The position numbers were made by a program, and so were the translations under genes. Source: DAOVFN01 sp964607835 (GTDB lineage Archaea; Aenigmatarchaeota; Aenigmatarchaeia; QMZP01). From it: 64,000 nt of DNA. The notes beneath the pieces are model-generated. The model made no database searches and was not told the DNA's origin. It saw nothing but the letters and a program-made list of their open reading frames with translations. Positions 33,749-40,664 of the stretch are shown here, piece by piece (position 1 is the first letter of the stretch; every line of letters begins with the position of its first letter). The DNA is taken from positions 1 to 64,000 of the forward strand of contig CAZSLL010000001.1 in assembly GCA_964607835.1 (NCBI GenBank), in the 5' to 3' direction.

Positions 33749-33872
33749 TGAAACCCCTCCTTTCATTGGGTTGACTGCTGCCATATCCGTCATAAGACGG
33801 CGGCTAACCAGCCCGCTGCCTGCGGGCTATATACAGATAACGGTGCGTATATTTAAATGTTCCTGCATGCTG

Positions 33873-34220
33873 TCATAGCTGAGGATTGAAAAAGTATTTC
33901 TCTGACCTCATGAATTCACCGTTTCTCCTGTAAAGGAACTTCTCGCCGAGCCCGTTTTTTCCTGACAGGTCAATGAATATGTTGTATCCGTCGATTGCGA
34001 TGCTCATGCGGATATCCTTTTCCTCGAGAAGCAGTGTATGAATAACCCCCTCTCTTTCGCTATCAATCATCTCGGCCATGAGCAGCCCTGCCTCACGCCG
34101 GAACTCCTCATTCTCGATCTCCCCTAACATGGGTATGGTTATGCCACTGTCAGGATAGTGCCTTCCCAGGGGGTTCTGCCTTTTCCTCTTCTCTTCTGCA
34201 AAATCATAAACAATTGCCAT
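33873..34220 (-). CDS. Unknown small protein beside a PadR regulator
   Basis: A 115-residue soluble protein starting MAIVYDFAEEKRKRQNPLG, with a central acidic helix and a beta C-terminus. No known domain. It lies 28 nt downstream of the PadR-like gene on the same strand and is likely controlled with it. Confidence 0.5.
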   Translation of the reverse strand: MAIVYDFAEEKRKRQNPLGRHYPDSGITIPMLGEIENEEFRREAGLLMAEMIDSEREGVIHTLLLEEKDIRMSIAIDGYNIFIDLSGKNGLGEKFLYRRNGEFMRSEKYFFNPQL

Positions 34221-34248
34221 ATTCAGCAATTAGAAAAAGGATTCAAAT

Positions 34249-34551
34249 TCATTTCTCCAGGAGCCTTATCCGCTCCCTGTAGAAATCGATTGCTCCCTCA
34301 AGGGCCCTCCTGCCATTGGGCGTAATGGAGTAGACCTTCTGCCTCCCTGACTTCCTCTTATCCACCAGGCCCCCCTTGTTGAGCAGATAGAGCACCTTGT
34401 AGGCCGTCACGGTCCCGGGCATGAACCCGAACCTCTCCTTTATCTCCTCCCTGACAGCATAAGCATGGAGGGGCTTCTCCTCCAGGAGCCTGAGTATGTA
34501 CACCCAGAGGCATTCCTTGGTGTTGAGCTCCTTGAGCCTTTTCAACGGCAT
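34249..34551 (-). CDS. PadR-like transcriptional regulator
   Basis: A 100-residue winged-helix protein: ILRLLEEKPLHAYAVREEIKERFG, PGTVTAYKVLYLLNKGGLV and GRQKVYSITPNGRRAL form the PadR wing-helix pattern, ending in a dimerisation helix. PadR proteins repress nearby genes in response to ligands. It lies just inside the tail-motif side of module D, whose motif is 70 nt upstream of its start. Confidence 0.85.
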   Translation of the reverse strand: MPLKRLKELNTKECLWVYILRLLEEKPLHAYAVREEIKERFGFMPGTVTAYKVLYLLNKGGLVDKRKSGRQKVYSITPNGRRALEGAIDFYRERIRLLEK

Positions 34552-34621
34552 ATTGATATCTTGTGCCCAGGGTAAATATATAGCCTCCCTGTTTAGACAT
34601 CATCAATAAAAATATGGCCTG

Positions 34622-34651
34622 TTCATATCCCTCTAATTAGACAGTACAAAG
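34622..34651 (-). repeat. Tail motif, copy D
   Basis: CATATCCCTCTAATTAGACA plus GTACAAAG; over 27 aligned bases it matches copy B at 22. It lies just past the module D hairpin and upstream of the PadR gene promoter. Confidence 0.75.
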
Positions 34652-34653
34652 AA

Positions 34654-34695
34654 GGAGACCCCCTGCACTAGGAGGGCGGGATGCAGAAGGTCTCC
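34654..34695 (-). terminator. Hairpin ending module D
   Basis: GGAGACC (34654-34660) pairs with GGTCTCC (34689-34695), with CTGCA/TGCAG continuing the stem. Two nt from the tail motif. Confidence 0.6.
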
Positions 34696-34718
34696 GGTTG
34701 CGGGGCTCCCTGTCAAGT

Positions 34719-34778
34719 CTAAAGGGTGAGGAAGCCCCCGCTCTTTGACTTTGTCCCAGCAAGTGCGTGAGGATTCAT
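34719..34778 (-). CDS. Possible 19-residue peptide (module D)
   Basis: MNPHALAGTKSKSGGFLTL. Its ATG overlaps the stop of the preceding 14-codon frame (ATGA), the arrangement of coupled translation. Too short to judge from sequence; listed because of the strong upstream ribosome binding site and because module D holds no larger convincing gene. Confidence 0.25.
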   Translation of the reverse strand: MNPHALAGTKSKSGGFLTL

Positions 34779-34819
34779 GGCAGCCAGAACAGGCCGCCGG
34801 AAGGAGGGGTTTCACGCAT
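34775..34819 (-). CDS. Possible 14-residue peptide (module D)
   Basis: MRETPPSGGLFWLP, preceded by GAAAGGAGG 6 nt upstream of the ATG, the same type of site that starts the real genes of modules A-C. This placement is why the frame is listed; the peptide itself is unlike anything I know. Confidence 0.3.
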   Translation of the reverse strand: MRETPPSGGLFWLP

Positions 34820-35088
34820 TGGGTTCCTCCTTTCTCCAATAGATTCACTGCACCGATACGGTGTACCGATGTTCGCAGGAGCACCGCAGAGCCCTGGAAC
34901 AGGACTCCTGGCCCTCAATGGCAGTGTCACGCATGGCTTTAAACCCGGGACTTCTTTGTTGAATGGGAGGTGAGGCTCCGGGTTGGCGAGTGCATGCCCA
35001 TTGGGGCGGTATTCCAGTATCCCATGATACCGGAGTCGGTTCGGTGCTCTTGCGATAATCATTTAGAATTGGAGATAGGCTTAAAAAT
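34820..35088 (-). promoter_or_regulatory. Promoter and leader of module D
   Basis: On the minus strand a TATA-like TTTTTAAGCC (about 35079-35088) begins about 250 nt without a convincing gene, containing CCCCAATGGG (34997-35006), the hairpin shared by the other module leaders, and ATCGGTACAC-type inverted bases near 34855. The rest of 35089-35160 is AT-poor spacer with CCCGGGAAA/TTTCCCGGG. Confidence 0.4.
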
Positions 35089-35167
35089 GGTTAAACCCGG
35101 CTTTCCCGGGAAAATGAGAGCCCTGGGCGGGATTATAGCGGAATAGCGGAACCGTACTATCCATAGG

Positions 35168-35174
35168 TTTATAT
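35168..35174 (+). promoter_or_regulatory. TATA box of the LAGLIDADG gene
   Basis: TTTATAT about 27 nt before ATG 35198, consistent with a leaderless archaeal transcript. The same transcript could run on into the tRNA. Confidence 0.5.
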
Positions 35175-35197
35175 CGGACAATATCTTACAGCATTCT

Positions 35198-35836
35198 ATG
35201 ACTGCACTTGATGATGAATTGGCAGAACTCATAGGTGCTTTCATTGGTGATGGCTTTATTGGCTCGTATGGTATTTCAGGTTCGCATCATGTTGAATTCT
35301 CTGGAAATGCTTCTTATGAAATGGAATATTATAAGCATCTTTCAAAGATAATTACCTCTCATTTTGAGGTAAGACCGAGATTCAAAATAGTTGAAGGGAC
35401 AATCAGAATGTTAATCACATACAAGGAACTTTTCCTTTTTTTCAAAGATTTGGGTTTCCCTGTGGGAGTAAAGAACTATAAAGTGACCATTCCAGAAGGC
35501 CTTTATTGTTCCCCTCTTATCAGATATGTCATCAGGGGCATTTTTGATACGGATGGGTTCTTTTATCTTGATAAAAGAGGAATATACAAAAAGCCTTATC
35601 CAAGATTGGGTTTCTCGACCAAGAGCAGAGATCTTTTCTCACAAGTAAGAGATTTATTTTTAAGCTCTGGGTATAGTGTGTATACAAGAATCGATAAACG
35701 CTCAGAGATATACCATTTAGAAATATATGGAGAAAAACAAATTCGCAGATGGTTACTCGAGTATGGCATAACAAACAGAAAAAAAGAAAAATTTTGCCTC
35801 GGTAGCTCAGTCGGTTGGAATTCCGATGTGAGTTAG
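35198..35836 (+). CDS. LAGLIDADG homing endonuclease
   Basis: A 212-residue double-motif LAGLIDADG protein. The two helices are LAELIGAFIGDGFIGS (residues 8-23) and LIRYVIRGIFDTDGFFY (about 107-123), each with the acidic catalytic residue (GDG, TDG). The second half has the beta segments of the DNA-binding saddle. It is far more AT-rich than its surroundings, a sign of horizontal arrival. Its last 14 codons overlap the 5' end of the tRNA gene, and its stop codon (35834-35836) falls in tRNA intron 1. It may have targeted a tRNA gene or intron like the one beside it. Confidence 0.85.
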   Translation: MTALDDELAELIGAFIGDGFIGSYGISGSHHVEFSGNASYEMEYYKHLSKIITSHFEVRPRFKIVEGTIRMLITYKELFLFFKDLGFPVGVKNYKVTIPEGLYCSPLIRYVIRGIFDTDGFFYLDKRGIYKKPYPRLGFSTKSRDLFSQVRDLFLSSGYSVYTRIDKRSEIYHLEIYGEKQIRRWLLEYGITNRKKEKFCLGSSVGWNSDVS

Positions 35837-35847
35837 TCTTCCCGGCA
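35817..35847 (+). other. tRNA intron 1 (D-loop), 31 nt
   Basis: Bulge-helix-bulge: central helix TCGG (35811-35814) with CCGG (35842-35845), one G-U pair; bulges TTG (35815-35817) and CAA (35846-35848); inner helix GAA/TTC. Cutting after the second bulge base gives a 10-nt D-loop. Contains the stop codon of the upstream endonuclease gene. Confidence 0.7.
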
Positions 35848-35856
35848 AAGAGCGTC

Positions 35857-35877
35857 AGAAGACATGTCTTCCGCTAA
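35857..35877 (+). other. tRNA intron 2 (anticodon stem, 28/29), 21 nt
   Basis: Central helix AGCG (35851-35854) with CGCT (35872-35875), bulges TCA (35855-35857) and AAA (35876-35878), inner helix GAAGA/TCTTC with CATG loop. Removal rebuilds the TCACC/GGTGA anticodon stem exactly. Confidence 0.8.
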
Positions 35878-35908
35878 ACCTTGGTAAGGTGAAGGTCGCG
35901 GGTTCAAA

Positions 35909-35946
35909 TGCATTACTGGAGTTATCATCTCCAGCAAAGCTGAAGT
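35909..35946 (+). other. tRNA intron 3 (T-loop, 59/60), 38 nt
   Basis: Ideal bulge-helix-bulge: T-stem GCGGG/CCCGC outside, bulge AAT (35907-35909), central helix TTCA/TGAA (35903-35906 / 35941-35944), bulge GTT (35945-35947), inner GC/GC and a CTGGAG/CTCCAG hairpin. Cutting after the second bulge base restores TTCAAAT. Confidence 0.85.
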
Positions 35947-35988
35947 TCCCGCCCGAGGCTTATCCATTTAAATCACTTTCTCCAATCT

Positions 35989-36987
35989 ATGTCCATGAAA
36001 GCCACTGCCATAGCAAACGCCAACATAGCCCTCACCAAGTACTGGGGAAAGAGGGACAAGGAGCTCATGCTTCCCCAGAACGGGAGCACGAGCATGACCG
36101 TTGACGGCATGTTCACAAAAACCACGGTGGAGTTCTCGCCTGACTATAATGAGGACATATTCATTATCAACGGAGAACAGGTCAATGAGGGAAAGGCCTA
36201 TGACAAGACCGCCAAGCATCTCGATCTCATTAGGGAGAGGGCTGGCATATCCCACAAGGCCAGGGTGAGGACAGAAAACAATTTCCCCACTGCCGCAGGG
36301 CTCGCGAGCTCTGCCTCAGGCTTCGCTGCCATTACCCTTGCCGCCGCCAAGGCAGCGGGCCTGGAGTTCGACAAGAAAGAGCTCTCCATGCTCTCCAGGC
36401 GGGGTTCGGGCTCAGCCACTCGCTCTGTCTACGGCGGGTTTGTGGAGTGGCAGAAGGGCGAGAAGGAGGACGGCTCTGACTCCTACGCCGTGCAGATCGC
36501 GCCACCCGAGCACTGGGACTTCAGGATGATTGCGTGCATTACCTCCAGGTCAGCCAAGAAGGTCTCCTCGAGGGCGGGCATGGAGCAGACCCTGCAGACA
36601 TGCCCCTACTACAAGGACTGGCTTTCCACTGTTCAGGATGACATAGATGCCGTGAAGAAGGGTATTCTGGAGAAGGACTTCACAAAGGTGGGCTCCACAG
36701 CAGAGCACAACGCCCTGAAGATGCACGCCACCATGATAACCACCAGGCCTCCAATAATATACTGGAACGACGCAACCATGAGGATAATCCACTCCATAAT
36801 GGACTGGCGGGACGAAGGCCTGGAGAGCTACTTCACCATGGACGCCGGGCCCCAGGTCAAGATAATGTGCATGGAAAGGAACGTTGAGAAAATCACAAAA
36901 AGGGTGAAGGAAATTCCCGGCGTGGAGGATGTCATAATTTGCAGGCCCGGTGAGGACGCCAGGCTGGTTGATGAGCATTTATTTTAG
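35989..36987 (+). CDS. mvaD: Diphosphomevalonate decarboxylase
   Basis: A 332-residue GHMP-family enzyme of isoprenoid synthesis. NIALTKYWGKRDKELMLPQN, TAAGLASSASGFAA (phosphate loop), SRRGSGSATRSVYGGFVEW (Arg) and FTMDAGPQVKI (the catalytic Asp) are the MDD signature. It makes isopentenyl diphosphate from mevalonate-5-diphosphate; a mevalonate-5-phosphate decarboxylase role is less likely because phosphomevalonate kinase is encoded 1 kb away. The start may be the second Met (35995), which suits the TATA box at 35964-35973 better. Confidence 0.9.
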   Translation: MSMKATAIANANIALTKYWGKRDKELMLPQNGSTSMTVDGMFTKTTVEFSPDYNEDIFIINGEQVNEGKAYDKTAKHLDLIRERAGISHKARVRTENNFPTAAGLASSASGFAAITLAAAKAAGLEFDKKELSMLSRRGSGSATRSVYGGFVEWQKGEKEDGSDSYAVQIAPPEHWDFRMIACITSRSAKKVSSRAGMEQTLQTCPYYKDWLSTVQDDIDAVKKGILEKDFTKVGSTAEHNALKMHATMITTRPPIIYWNDATMRIIHSIMDWRDEGLESYFTMDAGPQVKIMCMERNVEKITKRVKEIPGVEDVIICRPGEDARLVDEHLF

Positions 36988-36999
36988 GCAGTCTTGAAT

Positions 37000-37998
37000 T
37001 CAGAACCCGTTATATTCGGCATACCGGGCAAGCTCCAGCGCCAACCTTTCCCTTGGCATCACCGTTACGAGGGAGTCATTCTCTGCCTTCCTGACGTCAT
37101 GTGGGAAGGCATATCCACCTGTGATGAGGAACTGGTTCTGGAAGCTGTTGTCAGCGAGCTGCTCCTGCTGCTCCTTGTCGTAACGGTCGTTCAGCCTCCA
37201 GACATCGTGATGGGGGATATCTTCAGAAGCGGCAATCCATTTCATCTGCTCGAGCTTATCCCTTGTCCTTTCTTTGCCGATAATCCTGTCCCTGTTTATA
37301 GCGCAGCCTGCCTGAACCTCCTCGGAAACGTCTTCTTTCCCGAACCTTCCGAGTTCTGAGTAGAGTTCACATAGAGCATAGCTGGATGCCTCATCCTTTG
37401 ATGTCGCGAACCAGGGAATAAAACCGTTCACAATCTCATTATCATTTCCAGGCCTTGTATCTTGGGTCTCTGCGAGCATCCTGAACTGCTCAATCGCTCC
37501 CGGGAACGGAGACTGCGTGCTGAGCCATGCATGGTAATCCTTCTTCTGGAGCCTTTGTCTTTCGCTGTAGAACTTCTCCTTGAATAATGACCTCTCATCG
37601 GGGGTCTCATCCCTGAGCTGCCTGAACCTGTCCTCAATGGCATCATATACAGACTCCTTATCAGGCATCCTGAGCATATCGTTAACAAACGCGGGATATT
37701 TTTCAATGACCTGGAGGATGGTGAGGTAGTCCTCTGCCACCTCCGCAAGGGGCCTCAGCTTCAGGAAGGCCCTCATTGACATGCCATTGACTATATCCTC
37801 GTTAAACTCTTCTGGGCTGACAAGGGTGCCATAGAAGCTTTCTTCAGGGTCTCCCATTGCATAGTGCGCATTTATCGCAACCAAACCGCACTCGGTGGCC
37901 CCGTTGTTAACTATGCCCTCGAAGCTGCTGGCCAGGGCTATCTTCCCTCCCGGTATGTACAGCCCGCCTGAAGTGTATTCTGCCATGAGGAACTCCAT
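37000..37998 (-). CDS. Unknown 332-residue protein between mevalonate genes
   Basis: No family recognised. Soluble and mostly helical in the middle (residues 85-180), with a distinctive IALASSFEGIVNNGATECGLVAINAHYAM near the start and QFLITGGYAFPHDVRKAENDSLVTVMPRE near the end. The alternation of segments resembles a HAD-like phosphatase, but no clear DxD motif is visible. It lies opposite mvaD and pmk and is divergent from the latter, sharing its promoter region. A link to isoprenoids is positional only. Confidence 0.55.
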   Translation of the reverse strand: MEFLMAEYTSGGLYIPGGKIALASSFEGIVNNGATECGLVAINAHYAMGDPEESFYGTLVSPEEFNEDIVNGMSMRAFLKLRPLAEVAEDYLTILQVIEKYPAFVNDMLRMPDKESVYDAIEDRFRQLRDETPDERSLFKEKFYSERQRLQKKDYHAWLSTQSPFPGAIEQFRMLAETQDTRPGNDNEIVNGFIPWFATSKDEASSYALCELYSELGRFGKEDVSEEVQAGCAINRDRIIGKERTRDKLEQMKWIAASEDIPHHDVWRLNDRYDKEQQEQLADNSFQNQFLITGGYAFPHDVRKAENDSLVTVMPRERLALELARYAEYNGF

Positions 37999-38037
37999 GG
38001 GGATTGATTTATATATATTTTTCGCAAACCTTTTTAT

Positions 38038-39150
38038 ATGACCATGAAAGCAAGCGCCCCTGGTAAGCTCCTCCTTTCGGGGGAATGGGCCGTTCTGGAG
38101 GTGGGGAATCCCGCCATTGTCACTGCAGTCGACAAGCGGGTGTGGGCAGAGATTGAGGCCAACGAGGAGATATCGGTCTTCCTGGACGATTTCAACATAA
38201 GGGATGCTCGCGGAGATTTCAGGGAAGGGAAGTTCGAGTGGACCGGGGCCCTTACTGATGATGAGAGGGACAGGCTCAAGTTCTGCAGGGGAGCCATCGA
38301 GGCCTGCCTCAACTACCTCGGGAATGATTACAGGCCATTCTGGATACGCTCCTGGGGGGAGATGAGCCAGCTCATGGTAGACGGGCAGATGAAGAAGATA
38401 GGATTCGGCTCATCCGCCGCTTCTGTGGTGGCCTTTGTGGGAGCCATTCTGAGATTCCACGGGATGGACATCACGAAGAGGGATACCAGGAACATAATCT
38501 ACAAGCTCTCCACAATAGCACATTACTTCGTTCAGGGCAAGGTGGGCTCGGCATTCGATGTCGCGGCCTCTACGTACGGAGGGGTTTTCGTGTATACCCG
38601 CTTCGACCCCAAATGGCTCGCCGAGCGGATGGAGGCAGGGGACTCTGTCAGGGAGATAGTGGAGCAGGACTGGCCGGGTCTGAGCGTTGAGGAGCTGGGC
38701 ATACCCAAGGGATTCGACCTTCTGGTGGGTTGGACCAGGGACTCGGCATCAACCTCAGCCATGGTCAAGGATATGAACGTGTTCAAGCAGATGAATAGGG
38801 AAGAGTATGAAAGGCTCTTCAGGCAGATAGCAGAGCTTGTCAGGGAAGTGATACCTGCATGGAAGGAGGGGGAAAGGGAAAAGATTCTGGAGCTCCTGAG
38901 GAAGAACGAGGAGCATCTCAGGGAGCTGGGCGAGAAGAGCAGGGTTAACATCGAGACCCCTTCACTAAGGAAGCTGAGCGAGGCAGCCAACCAGGCCGGC
39001 GGCGCGGGAAAGCTCTCAGGAGCGGGGGGAGGCGACTGCGGGATAGCGGTGAGCTTTGACCCAAGAACTTCAGAGAGGATAAGGGATACCTGGAAAGAAA
39101 CTGGCCTTTTTGTTGTGGATGCAAGAATGGACCCGCAAGGTGTCTGTTAG
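38038..39150 (+). CDS. Phosphomevalonate kinase
   Basis: A 370-residue GHMP kinase. It starts TMKASAPGKLLLSGEWAVLE, has the phosphate loop KIGFGSSAASVVAFVGA at about residues 122-138 and the C-terminal motif GGAGKLSGAGGGDCGIAV. The PGKLLLSGEWAVLE start and KVGSAFDVAASTYGGVFVYTRF are the eukaryote/Sulfolobus-like PMK pattern. It phosphorylates mevalonate-5-phosphate. With mvaD and the mevalonate kinase at 39256 it completes the lower mevalonate route. Confidence 0.88.
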   Translation: MTMKASAPGKLLLSGEWAVLEVGNPAIVTAVDKRVWAEIEANEEISVFLDDFNIRDARGDFREGKFEWTGALTDDERDRLKFCRGAIEACLNYLGNDYRPFWIRSWGEMSQLMVDGQMKKIGFGSSAASVVAFVGAILRFHGMDITKRDTRNIIYKLSTIAHYFVQGKVGSAFDVAASTYGGVFVYTRFDPKWLAERMEAGDSVREIVEQDWPGLSVEELGIPKGFDLLVGWTRDSASTSAMVKDMNVFKQMNREEYERLFRQIAELVREVIPAWKEGEREKILELLRKNEEHLRELGEKSRVNIETPSLRKLSEAANQAGGAGKLSGAGGGDCGIAVSFDPRTSERIRDTWKETGLFVVDARMDPQGVC

Positions 39151-39162
39151 ATTTTCTGTTCC

Positions 39163-39211
39163 ACTCTCTTCGTGGGATACCAGTCTTTCAACACCACTCT
39201 CTTCGTGGGAG
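39163..39211. repeat. Two CCACTCTCTTCGTGGGA repeats
   Basis: Direct repeat of 17 nt at 39163-39179 and 39194-39210. CCAC and GTGG in each can pair into a small hairpin. It lies in the gap between the convergent pmk and mevalonate kinase genes, so a pair of 3' processing or termination hairpins is possible. Confidence 0.6.
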
Positions 39212-39255
39212 GTTTCTCTTTAGATAATTTCGTCGTTGGACAATAAAGATGCAAA

Positions 39256-40317
39256 TTACTTGTGAGAAGCAATCCTTTCGGGGGCCTTCGGGGTCTCCAG
39301 CCTCACTCCCTCTGCACCAAGCTCGGTCTCCCACGGAGTGAATCCTGCCTCCCTGATTATCTTCTTGAGTGCCTTCTTGTCCTCGTGGTACGCCAGCATG
39401 ATTCCTCCTCCGCAGGCCCCGCACAGCTTTGCGGCCCCTCCCATGTCCCTTATTCTTTTTATGACAGTGTCTGCCTCAGGTACAGAGAGCCCGAGCTCAT
39501 AGAGGTTCTGCCATGCTGTGTTAATGAGCTCCTTGACAAGAGCAAAATCCTTGTACCTTAGGGCCTTCCTCATTTCATGTGTTGCCTTGCCTATTTCTTT
39601 TATCCTGGGCTCCCTTATCTCAGGGTCCAGGTCCCTGACCATGGAAACCAGCTCACCGGTGCCCCTGACAGGCCTCCTTATGTAGGTGAGCACGAAGTTC
39701 TCCATCTCATATGGAATCTCCTCCTTCAAAGACTCCAGGTAGGGCTTTCCCTTCTCTCCCTTCTGGAACCATACCAGCCCTCCGTAGGTGCAGGTTGTGT
39801 TGTCCCCTCCTGAGGGGGTTCCATGGACCATCTTCTCAATGTCATATGCTATCTTGTTGAGCTCCTCAAGGGAAAGGCTCTTCCCGTAGAGCTCAGAGAC
39901 CGCTTTGACAAGGGCGACAGCCAGCCCTGCGGAAGAGCCCAGGCCCGAGCCCAAGGGTATGTCCCCGTACGTTGTCAGGTTGACTCCCTTCTCTATGTTC
40001 AGCCGGTGCAGGATTATGCCAATTGCCACCTTCTTGAAGTTCTGCCCGTCCTTCACGAAATGGAAAAGCTTCGAGAAATCCCCGGACTCGAACCCGTTCA
40101 TCCACATGCCCCGGGCCTGGACAGCAGAGTCAATGCAGTCGTCAACCAGCCACTCGGCCTTGACGTTCATGTTCCTGGAGTACACCCTGACCTTGGTGTG
40201 CTTCTCGGCCTCCACGTAGGCCCTTTTCCCGATAGCGGCGAGAATTGCGGGCTCCCCGTACACGACCGCGTGCTCGCCTATGAGGTGCACCTTTCCGGGG
40301 GCGGATGCCGTAATCAT
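39256..40317 (-). CDS. mvk: Mevalonate kinase
   Basis: A 353-residue GHMP kinase: SAPGKVHLIGEHAVVYGEPA, DIPLGSGLGSSAGLAVALV, DIEKMVHGTPSGGDNTTCTYGG (catalytic Asp) and KLCGACGGGIML are diagnostic. It phosphorylates mevalonate, the first step after HMG-CoA reductase. Convergent with the phosphomevalonate kinase gene. Confidence 0.93.
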   Translation of the reverse strand: MITASAPGKVHLIGEHAVVYGEPAILAAIGKRAYVEAEKHTKVRVYSRNMNVKAEWLVDDCIDSAVQARGMWMNGFESGDFSKLFHFVKDGQNFKKVAIGIILHRLNIEKGVNLTTYGDIPLGSGLGSSAGLAVALVKAVSELYGKSLSLEELNKIAYDIEKMVHGTPSGGDNTTCTYGGLVWFQKGEKGKPYLESLKEEIPYEMENFVLTYIRRPVRGTGELVSMVRDLDPEIREPRIKEIGKATHEMRKALRYKDFALVKELINTAWQNLYELGLSVPEADTVIKRIRDMGGAAKLCGACGGGIMLAYHEDKKALKKIIREAGFTPWETELGAEGVRLETPKAPERIASHK

Positions 40318-40359
40318 GAATAGAATAGTCCTGAAAGATTAATATGCTTGCCCGGATGC

Positions 40360-40584
40360 TCAGTATTCCCTGTGATTTATCTCTGTCCCGTACCTGGCAT
40401 ATCTCTTCAGGCAGGCCCGGGCCGTTTGCTCGGCAAAACCCCTGTCAGTGACATTTCCGAGCATGAATGCCCTGGATATTTCCCCCGCAACCAGCGCATT
40501 GGTGACAGGCTCGAGCCCCTCCACCTCGCAATAAGTGTAAGCTCCGCCCCTCCTGTAATTGAGAACAATCCTCATTCTGGCCAT
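40360..40584 (-). CDS. Unknown 74-residue protein
   Basis: A small soluble alpha/beta protein starting MARMRIVLNYRRGGAYTYCEVEGLEPV, no recognised family. ATG 40584 is about 25 nt from a TATA-like TTTATAAC (40604-40611), as in leaderless archaeal genes, so I prefer it to the longer frame. Next to mvk, reading in the same direction but separately promoted. Confidence 0.5.
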   Translation of the reverse strand: MARMRIVLNYRRGGAYTYCEVEGLEPVTNALVAGEISRAFMLGNVTDRGFAEQTARACLKRYARYGTEINHREY

Positions 40585-40664
40585 GCCTTCAGTTGGACAT
40601 GAGCAGTTATAAAGCATGCGTTATTGGCATAATAAGACAGCTAGCCATCAACGCCTTTAATTTG

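Larger units (their letters stand above)
35796..35960 (+). tRNA. tRNA-Thr (GGU) with three introns
   Basis: Exons 35796-35816, 35848-35856, 35878-35908 and 35947-35960 join to 75 nt with a normal cloverleaf: acceptor GCCTCGG/CCGAGGC, D-stem GCTC/GAGC, anticodon stem TCACC/GGTGA with loop TTGGTAA (anticodon GGT), T-arm GCGGG-TTCAAAT-CCCGC, discriminator T. G1-C72 and C2-G71 fit threonine tRNAs. No 3' CCA is encoded. The 3' end nearly touches the mvaD promoter (ATTTAAATC). Confidence 0.88.

Noticed and set aside
1238..34651. Tail motif as an integron attC site or archaeal dif site
   Set aside because: It lacks the RYYYAAC/GTTRRRY ends of attC and the two palindromic 11-bp arms of dif, although a recombinase role is not excluded.
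39163..39211. Repeats of CCACTCTCTTCGTGGGA as a CRISPR remnant
   Set aside because: Only two copies with a 14-nt spacer and no cas genes; better explained as paired 3' hairpins.
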